This document shows positions 58,975 to 64,000 of a stretch of DNA of 64,000 nt, piece after piece. How positions within the stretch are numbered: position 1 is the first letter of the stretch; every line of letters begins with the position of its first letter. The notes under the pieces are model-generated. The model ran no database searches and had not been told where the DNA came from. It saw nothing but the letters and a program-made list of their open reading frames with translations. The DNA comes from Halolamina sediminis (GTDB lineage Archaea; Halobacteriota; Halobacteria; Halobacteriales; Haloferacaceae): positions 1,178,001-1,242,000 of the forward strand of contig NZ_CVUA01000001.1 in NCBI RefSeq assembly GCF_001282785.1, in the 5' to 3' direction. The position numbers were made by a program, and so were the translations under genes.

Positions 58975-59981
58975 ACTGGGACTACGACGGTCCCATCATC
59001 GAAGTGACGGGGCTGGAGAAGCACTTCCCCCAGAGCACCGGGATCATCCACCAACTGATCGGCGGCGAGACGAGCCACGTCAAGGCCGTCGACGGCGTGG
59101 ACATGGCCATCGAGAGCGGCGAGACGATGGGGCTGGTGGGCGAGTCCGGCTGTGGGAAGTCCACGCTGGGCGAGGTATTGATCGGCCTGCAGGAGGCCAC
59201 CGGCGGCTCCATCAAGTTCCTCGGCACGGAGCTCGAGGAGATGTCCGAGGCCCAGCACAAGGAGTTCCGCCGGAACGTCCAGATGGTCTTCCAGGACCCT
59301 TACGAGTCGCTGAACCCCCGGTTCTCCGTCGAGCAGTGGATTCGCGAGCCGCTCGAGGTCCACGACATCGACGATCAGGACGCACGAATCTACCAAGCGC
59401 TCGAGCGGGCGGAGCTGACGCCGCCGGAGAACTACGTCAACGAACACCCCCACGAGCTCTCCGGCGGGGAGCGCCAGCGCGTCTCGATCGCCCGCGCGCT
59501 CGTGCTCGAACCCAAGTTCATCGTCGCCGACGAGCCGGTGTCGATGCTGGACGTCTCGGTCCGCGCGAGCATCCTGAACCTGCTCCGCGACCTCGTCGAC
59601 GAGCTCGACATGGGCGCGCTATACATCTCTCACGACCTCTCGCTCATCCGGCAGATGTGCGACCGGACCAGCGTGATGTACCTCGGGAAGGTGGTCGAAC
59701 GCGGGCCGACGGAGCGGCTCATCAAGGGGCCGAAACACCCCTACGCGAGAGCGTTGCTCGACGCCGTCCCCGTTCCGAACCCCGCACACGACATCTCGGA
59801 ACCGCAGCTCGAAGGGGAGCCGCCGGACCCCGTCGACCTGCCGGAGGGCTGTAACTTCCGGCCGCGGTGTCCGTTCGCCGCCGAGGAGTGCTTCGAGGAG
59901 CCGGGCCTCGACGCCTTCGGGACGGCCGACGGCGAGCATGCGGCTGCCTGCTGGCGGGTCGAAACAGTCGACAACATGTGA
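58950..59981 (+). CDS. dppF: Peptide ABC transporter ATPase DppF, system 2
   Basis: A 343-residue ABC ATPase from the ATG at 58950 ([14 protein letters not shown]). It has Walker [17 protein letters not shown], signature LSGGERQRVSIARAL and Walker B FIVADEPVSMLD. The C-terminal Cys domain is the ordinary short one (CNFRPRCPFAAEECFEEPG, closing Cys in AACWRVET), without the long insertion seen in the system 1 and system 3 proteins. It closes the five-gene operon and is followed by a 9-bp hairpin and a convergent M32 gene. Confidence 0.93.
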   Translation: MAITEQSLNWDYDGPIIEVTGLEKHFPQSTGIIHQLIGGETSHVKAVDGVDMAIESGETMGLVGESGCGKSTLGEVLIGLQEATGGSIKFLGTELEEMSEAQHKEFRRNVQMVFQDPYESLNPRFSVEQWIREPLEVHDIDDQDARIYQALERAELTPPENYVNEHPHELSGGERQRVSIARALVLEPKFIVADEPVSMLDVSVRASILNLLRDLVDELDMGALYISHDLSLIRQMCDRTSVMYLGKVVERGPTERLIKGPKHPYARALLDAVPVPNPAHDISEPQLEGEPPDPVDLPEGCNFRPRCPFAAEECFEEPGLDAFGTADGEHAAACWRVETVDNM

Positions 59982-59983
59982 GG

Positions 59984-60008
59984 CCCCGTCGGCGTGACAC
60001 CGACGGGG
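59984..60008. terminator. Hairpin between convergent dppF and M32 genes
   Basis: CCCCGTCGG, a 7-nt loop (CGTGACA) and CCGACGGGG form a perfect 9-bp stem in the 42-nt gap between stop codons. It lacks a strong T-run, but the position between convergent genes suits a bidirectional end signal or RNA 3' stabiliser. Confidence 0.55.
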
Positions 60009-60023
60009 TCGTCGCGTCGCCGG

Positions 60024-61535
60024 CTACAGCTCGTAGATGTCGGCGTACTTCTCTTCGATGCGATCGACGAAGTACTCGGTCGTGAGTCGCTCGCCGGTCG
60101 CAGCCTCTGGCAGTTCGTCGGTCCGGTAGCGCTTCCCGTGGCGGTGGACGTGCGCCTCCATCCACTCGCGGATCTCGTCGAACCGACGCTCGCGGACGAG
60201 TTCGTCGAGAGAGCTGCCGAACTCTTCTTCGAGGTAGTGCTGGAGTTGGGCGGAGAACACCGTCCCCAGGGAGTAGCCCTGAAACGTACCGATGCGGCCG
60301 ATGCTCCAGTGGATGTCCTGCAGGCAGCCCTCGCTGTCGTTCTCGGGGCGGATCCCGAGGTACTGCTCGTACTTGTCGTTCCAGACCTCCGGGACGTCCT
60401 CGACTTCGAGCTCGCCGTTCAGCAGCGCGCGCTCGATCTCGAACCGGACGACGATGTGGAGGTGGTAGGTGACCTCGTCGGCCTCGACACGTGTGAGGTT
60501 GTCCTCGTACACCTGGTTTGCGGCCTCGTAGGCCTCCCGCGGCGTCACGTCAGAGAGCCGGGGGAAGTGCTTCACCACGATCGGGAGGAACTGCTCCCAG
60601 AACGCCTCGGAGCGGCCGACGTGGTTCTCCCAGAAGCGGCTCTGTGACTCGTGGATCGAGTGGCTGCGGGACTGCCCTAGCGGGCCGGGGAACGCGCCCT
60701 CGTCGAGGCCCATCTCGTAGGTCGCGTGCCCGTACTCGTGGAGTGAGCTGTCCAGCCCGTCGACGGGCGAGTGGTCGTGGAACCGGGTCGTGATGCGCAT
60801 GTCGTACCGGTTGCCGTAGGAGAACGGGTGCGGCGACGTGTCGAGCCGTGCGCGGTCCCAGTCACAGTTGACGAACGAGAGGGCGTCCTTCGAGAGCGCC
60901 ATCTGGGTGTCCTCGTCGTAGGGGCCGCGCTCGACGAACGGGCCCGATGGGTCCACGTCGCTCGCCCGGATCTCCTCGATGAGTGGGACGAGCGCCTCCT
61001 TCAGGTTCTCGAGCACTCGCTCCGCGGTTTCGACCCCGACGTAGGGCTCGTACTCCTCCAGCATGACCGCGAACGGCTCCTTCTCGGGGTCGATCTGGTT
61101 CGCCTGCTCGCGTTTGAGCTCCAGCAGCTCCGCCAAGTAGGGTGCGAACGTCTCGTACTCGTCGTTGGCTTTCGCTTCCTCCCAGGCGTCGTTGGCCTCG
61201 GAGATCACCGCGTTGATCTCCTCGGTGAGCTCCTGATCGACCGCCGCCGTCCGCTCGTGCTCGCGGCGGACTTCGCGGACGACGGCCTGCTCGTCGTCGT
61301 CGAGGTCGGCGCCGTCGACGGCGTCGAGCCACGCCTCGACGTCGTCGCCGGTCAGCGCCTCGTGCTGGAGCGAGGAGACCAGCCCGCGCTGGGTCGATCG
61401 CGCCGGCGTCCCGCCCGGCGGCATCATCACCTGCTGGTCCCAGAACAGGAGGTTGTCCATCGTTTCGAGCGTCCCGACCCGTTCGGCCCGGTCGAGCAGT
61501 CGCTGGTACGCGTCAGCCGGAGATATCTCGGCCAT
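60024..61535 (-). CDS. M32-family metallocarboxypeptidase (Taq carboxypeptidase type)
   Basis: A 503-residue helical zinc carboxypeptidase. The HEXXH motif is LHEYGHATYEMGLDEG near residue 268, followed by the family's SHSIHESQSRFWENHVG near 295, which supplies the third ligand Glu, and by GTFQGYSLGTVFSAQ near 414. M32 enzymes remove C-terminal residues from peptides in the cytoplasm. Length is normal for the family (about 500). It is convergent with peptide ABC system 2 and divergent from the racemase-like gene, so it probably degrades the peptides imported by these systems. Confidence 0.93.
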   Translation of the reverse strand: MAEISPADAYQRLLDRAERVGTLETMDNLLFWDQQVMMPPGGTPARSTQRGLVSSLQHEALTGDDVEAWLDAVDGADLDDDEQAVVREVRREHERTAAVDQELTEEINAVISEANDAWEEAKANDEYETFAPYLAELLELKREQANQIDPEKEPFAVMLEEYEPYVGVETAERVLENLKEALVPLIEEIRASDVDPSGPFVERGPYDEDTQMALSKDALSFVNCDWDRARLDTSPHPFSYGNRYDMRITTRFHDHSPVDGLDSSLHEYGHATYEMGLDEGAFPGPLGQSRSHSIHESQSRFWENHVGRSEAFWEQFLPIVVKHFPRLSDVTPREAYEAANQVYEDNLTRVEADEVTYHLHIVVRFEIERALLNGELEVEDVPEVWNDKYEQYLGIRPENDSEGCLQDIHWSIGRIGTFQGYSLGTVFSAQLQHYLEEEFGSSLDELVRERRFDEIREWMEAHVHRHGKRYRTDELPEAATGERLTTEYFVDRIEEKYADIYEL

Positions 61536-61613
61536 ACAGGTACGTTACCGTACAACAATGAAAACAGTACCCATTCCCGTCACGCTGGTCGGTAGTCATC
61601 GTAGGGGGACGCT

Positions 61614-61650
61614 GGCCGATACTGACCCGTCGAGAGGCACGCAGGCCGAT
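61614..61650 (+). repeat. Pair of GGCCGAT direct repeats 30 nt apart
   Basis: GGCCGATAC occurs at about 61614 and again at about 61644, both preceded by an ACGC-type context, in the divergent gap before the racemase-like gene. Two short direct repeats about three helical turns apart could be a regulatory site, though chance cannot be excluded in GC-rich DNA. Confidence 0.3.
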
Positions 61651-61686
61651 ACCCCTCTGGGAGCACCCTTCGGCCCCGGAGGTAGG

Positions 61687-61693
61687 TTTATCG
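61687..61693 (+). promoter_or_regulatory. TATA box for the racemase-like gene
   Basis: TTTATCG is centred 27 nt before the GTG at 61717. It supports a leaderless transcript starting at that GTG instead of any of the longer in-frame starts upstream. Confidence 0.55.
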
Positions 61694-61716
61694 TGGTCCG
61701 ACCGTCAGATCAGCCC

Positions 61717-62436
61717 GTGACAGAGATTGCCTACCTCGTCCCGGGACGGGGACTGGACGCCGCGGAGCTCGACCGACGCGAGGGGATCGCCAACGAACTC
61801 ACCGACGCCAGCGTCACCGTCGTCGACGCCGACGACGGGCCGCTGTCGATCGAGAGCGAAGTCGAACACGAGTGGTGTGTGCGGAGCCTGCTCGGCCTCC
61901 TCAGGGAGACCGAGGACGAGTACGACGGGTTCGTCATCGGCTGCTTCGGCGACCCGGGGCTCGCGGCGGCGCGGGAGTTCGTCGACAAGCCCGTCGTCGG
62001 CCCGGCGTCGTCGACGTTTCACACCGCAGCACAGCTCTCCGATCTGTTCTCCTGTCTGACGATTCGCTCGACGCCGGCGTCGAAACGCCGGCAGATACTC
62101 GCCGACGGGCTCGGCGATCGGTTGGCGAGCGTGCGCGTCGTCGAACAGGGGGTGCTCGACGTGGATCACGAGTCAGAGGAGATCGTCCAGAAGATGGTGC
62201 GCGAGGCCGAGGCGGCAGTCGAGGCCGACGGCGCAGAGTCGGTCGTCCCCGGCTGCATGAGCCTCGCGTTCATGCAGGTCCACGATCGCGTCGCCGAGGC
62301 GCTCGGCGTGCCGTTCCTCGACCCCGTCCGCATCAGCCTCGGAACGGCCGCGATGTGGGCCGAGCAGGGACTGACACAAAGTCGGGTTACCTACCCCGCG
62401 TTCTCGGCGGAACGGGAAGCGAGCCTGTTCGAGTGA
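61717..62436 (+). CDS. Hydantoin/Asp-Glu racemase-family protein
   Basis: A 239-residue two-domain racemase-type protein. Both catalytic-type Cys residues are visible: FVIGCFGDPGLAAAREFVD near residue 72 and SVVPGCMSLAFMQ near 178. VGPASSTFHTAAQLSD near 95 matches the hydantoin racemase branch. Such enzymes invert the alpha-carbon of amino acids or hydantoins without cofactor. The start is GTG at 61717 (MTEIAYLVPGRGL), set by the TATA box; longer frames lack family similarity. It lies between the M32 carboxypeptidase and the third peptide transporter, which fits handling of D-residues from peptides. That link is inference. Confidence 0.85.
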   Translation: MTEIAYLVPGRGLDAAELDRREGIANELTDASVTVVDADDGPLSIESEVEHEWCVRSLLGLLRETEDEYDGFVIGCFGDPGLAAAREFVDKPVVGPASSTFHTAAQLSDLFSCLTIRSTPASKRRQILADGLGDRLASVRVVEQGVLDVDHESEEIVQKMVREAEAAVEADGAESVVPGCMSLAFMQVHDRVAEALGVPFLDPVRISLGTAAMWAEQGLTQSRVTYPAFSAEREASLFE

Positions 62437-62466
62437 GGCCGGCACGGCCGCCGGGGCGCGGGGTGG

Positions 62467-63738
62467 CTACTCCCGGTGGAGGTGGCAGGCAGCGAAACGA
62501 CTCCCCGTGTGGCTCGATTCGAGTTCGTACGCCGGCTCCGCCTGTGCGCAGATGCTTTCCTCGGCGAAGGACTCGGTGAGCAGGGCCGTCGCCCTCTCCC
62601 ACTCCGTCGCGACGACGTGGTCGAGCGCCTCGTCGACGATGGCGCCGGGCTCGCCATCGACGGTCACCCCATCGAAGTACTCGGCCTCGACGGCTGCGCG
62701 GTCCTCGGGGTCGAATGCGCGACGTCTGACCGCGCGCATGAACTCTCGGACGGCCGCCCAGGCGTCGTCGTCGAGGTCGTAGGCATCCGGCGGGATGAGT
62801 TCGGGACAGCGCGTTCGGAACCGACAGCCCGACGGCGGATTGACGGGGTCGGGAACGTCGCCCTGCAGGATGGTCCGCGAGCCGGCCTGGCTGGGGTCGG
62901 GAACCGGGATCGCCGACAGCAGTGATCGCGTGTAGGGGTGTTTCGGGTCCTCGAACAGCTCCTCCTTCTCGGCCAGCTCCACGATCTGGCCGAGATACAT
63001 CACCGCGACGCGGTCGGAGATGTGCCGGATCACCGAGAGGTCGTGGCTGATGAACAGGTAGGTGAGGTTGAACTCGTCCTGGAGCTCCCGCATCGTGTTG
63101 AGCACTTGGGCCTGAATCGAGGCGTCGAGCGCGCTCGTCGGCTCGTCACAGACGATGAAGTCCGGGTCGACCGAGAGCGCCCGTGCGAGGTTGATGCGCT
63201 GACGCTGCCCCCCAGAGAACTGGTGAGGGTAGCGGTTGTAGTGCTGGGGGTCGAGGCCGACGGCCTCCAGCAGCTCCCGGGCCCGCTCCTCCCGGCCCGC
63301 CCTGTCGTAGAGGTCGTGGGCCTTCATCGGCTCCTCCACGATCGGGCCGACTTTCATCCGTGGGTTGAGCGAGGACTGCGGGTCCTGGAAGATCATCTGC
63401 TGGTCCTTGCGGGTCCGCCGGAGCTGGCCCTTATCGAGGTCGGCGATGTTTCGACCCTTGAAGTAGATGGCGCCGTCGGTCGGCTTGAGCAGGCGGAGGA
63501 TCGTCCGCCCGAGCGTGGACTTCCCGCAGCCGGACTCGCCGACGAGCCCCAGCGTCTCGCCGCGCTGGATCTCGAAAGAGACGTCGTCGACGGCACGGAC
63601 GTGCTCGACGGTCCGTTTGAGCGGGAACCCCCCGCTGAAGTCGAGCTTCACGGTGTCGAACACGCCGCTGCCCGTCGAGAAGTGTTTCTCGAGGTTTTCG
63701 ACGCGGAGGATCGGCTCCCCGTCGTCGGCCTCGCTCAT
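62467..63738 (-). CDS. dppF: Peptide ABC transporter ATPase DppF, system 3, with extended C-terminal tail
   Basis: A 423-residue ABC ATPase opening [20 protein letters not shown]. It has Walker [17 protein letters not shown] near residue 68, signature [15 protein letters not shown] near 178 and Walker [16 protein letters not shown] near 200. The C-terminal Cys domain opens [19 protein letters not shown] and then has about 95 extra acidic, helical residues before the closing Cys-His ([10 protein letters not shown]). A comparable insertion is found in the fused ATPase of system 1. The ATG overlaps the end of the dppD gene by 4 nt. The other genes of the system lie beyond the right edge. Confidence 0.92.
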   Translation of the reverse strand: MSEADDGEPILRVENLEKHFSTGSGVFDTVKLDFSGGFPLKRTVEHVRAVDDVSFEIQRGETLGLVGESGCGKSTLGRTILRLLKPTDGAIYFKGRNIADLDKGQLRRTRKDQQMIFQDPQSSLNPRMKVGPIVEEPMKAHDLYDRAGREERARELLEAVGLDPQHYNRYPHQFSGGQRQRINLARALSVDPDFIVCDEPTSALDASIQAQVLNTMRELQDEFNLTYLFISHDLSVIRHISDRVAVMYLGQIVELAEKEELFEDPKHPYTRSLLSAIPVPDPSQAGSRTILQGDVPDPVNPPSGCRFRTRCPELIPPDAYDLDDDAWAAVREFMRAVRRRAFDPEDRAAVEAEYFDGVTVDGEPGAIVDEALDHVVATEWERATALLTESFAEESICAQAEPAYELESSHTGSRFAACHLHRE

Positions 63739-64000
63739 CGGTCGCCCTCCGTCACCTGCAGGTCTTCGCCGAACTCGTCGTTTTCGGACTGTATCGGCGG
63801 GCTGTGCTCGTAGTCGACGTCGAAGGCGTCGTGTTTCACACACGCCGCGTTGTGTCGGGTGCCGGTGTGGCTCACGTTCCGGGGCTCGGGGTTGATCTCC
63901 CGACAGGCCTCACGCGCGTCGGGACATCGCGGGTGAAACCGACAGCCCGACGGGGGGTCGATCGCTTCGGGCATGACCCCCTTGATCGGGGTGAGCGACT
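63735..64000 (-). CDS. dppD: Peptide ABC transporter ATPase DppD, system 3, C-terminal part (gene runs off the right edge)
   Basis: Only the 3' end (about 88 codons) is visible. It has the oligopeptide-type C-terminal Cys cluster ([20 protein letters not shown], then [10 protein letters not shown]), followed by a 30-residue acidic tail ending QVTEGDR. The ABC core lies outside the window. It is coupled by a 4-nt overlap to the dppF gene downstream, so system 3 also keeps its two ATPases as separate genes. Confidence 0.88.
   Translation of the reverse strand, partial: SLTPIKGVMPEAIDPPSGCRFHPRCPDAREACREINPEPRNVSHTGTRHNAACVKHDAFDVDYEHSPPIQSENDEFGEDLQVTEGDR

Noticed and set aside
1-64000. tRNA, rRNA, insertion sequence or prophage in the window
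   Set aside because: I found no cloverleaf-like sequence with a CCA-side and T-loop consensus, no rRNA, and no transposase, integrase or phage structural gene. A covariance-model scan would be needed to exclude small RNAs.

Overview
The window is chromosomal DNA of a halophilic archaeon (class Halobacteria). The evidence is the very high GC content with G/C-rich third codon positions, acidic proteins rich in Asp and Glu, many genes whose TATA-like box lies 25-29 nt before the start codon (leaderless transcripts), Tat-dependent lipoproteins, and haloarchaea-restricted families (RdfA, the archaeal SMC-related protein, Hvo_1808-type surface lipoprotein, small DUF proteins). I see no rRNA, tRNA, transposase, integrase or CRISPR array. 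The genus cannot be fixed from the sequence.

Layout. 0-8.6 kb is acyl-CoA and 2-oxoacid metabolism: the tail of a 3-hydroxyacyl-CoA dehydrogenase, an enoyl-CoA hydratase, a hotdog thioesterase, dihydrolipoamide dehydrogenase, and a facing operon for the E2, E1 alpha and E1 beta subunits of a 2-oxoacid dehydrogenase with a short-chain dehydrogenase inside it. An internally duplicated protein of unknown function and a glyoxalase-fold protein follow. 8.6-11.4 kb is a TRAP transporter operon (dctP-dctQ-dctM) with a perfect 26-bp palindrome upstream. 11.7-28.1 kb is a housekeeping stretch: a small zinc protein, a PurD-like ATP-grasp enzyme, a carbon-nitrogen hydrolase, a SRPBCC protein, a NUDIX hydrolase, a PHP phosphoesterase coupled to an AsnB-like enzyme, a ZIP metal transporter, PurL, a lipoprotein with an HEXXH motif, an enolase-superfamily protein, a YdjM-like membrane protein, several very small proteins and a Cdc48-type AAA ATPase.

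28.4-32.3 kb is a compact morphology-type locus: RdfA, an SMC/Rad50-like coiled-coil protein with a zinc-hook CxxC and a non-canonical Walker A, an Lrp/AsnC-type regulator, and a second, divergent RdfA-like protein.

32.4-64 kb is a large peptide and amino-acid salvage island. It holds two complete dipeptide/oligopeptide ABC transporters and the start of a third, two M19-type dipeptidases, an amidase, a proline-iminopeptidase-like hydrolase, an S9 peptidase, two M28-type peptidases, an M32 carboxypeptidase, a hydantoin/Asp-Glu racemase-like protein, a muconate-lactonizing-type enolase-superfamily enzyme, two paralogous MDR oxidoreductases and one IclR regulator. The two M28 genes and the two oxidoreductase genes flank the IclR and enolase genes almost symmetrically. 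Both M28 paralogs lack the usual catalytic Glu pair, and both M19 paralogs carry HxH instead of HxD. The island therefore looks like a regulated import-and-cleave pathway for unusual, possibly D-residue-containing or amide-linked, peptides. That role is inferred from gene context only.
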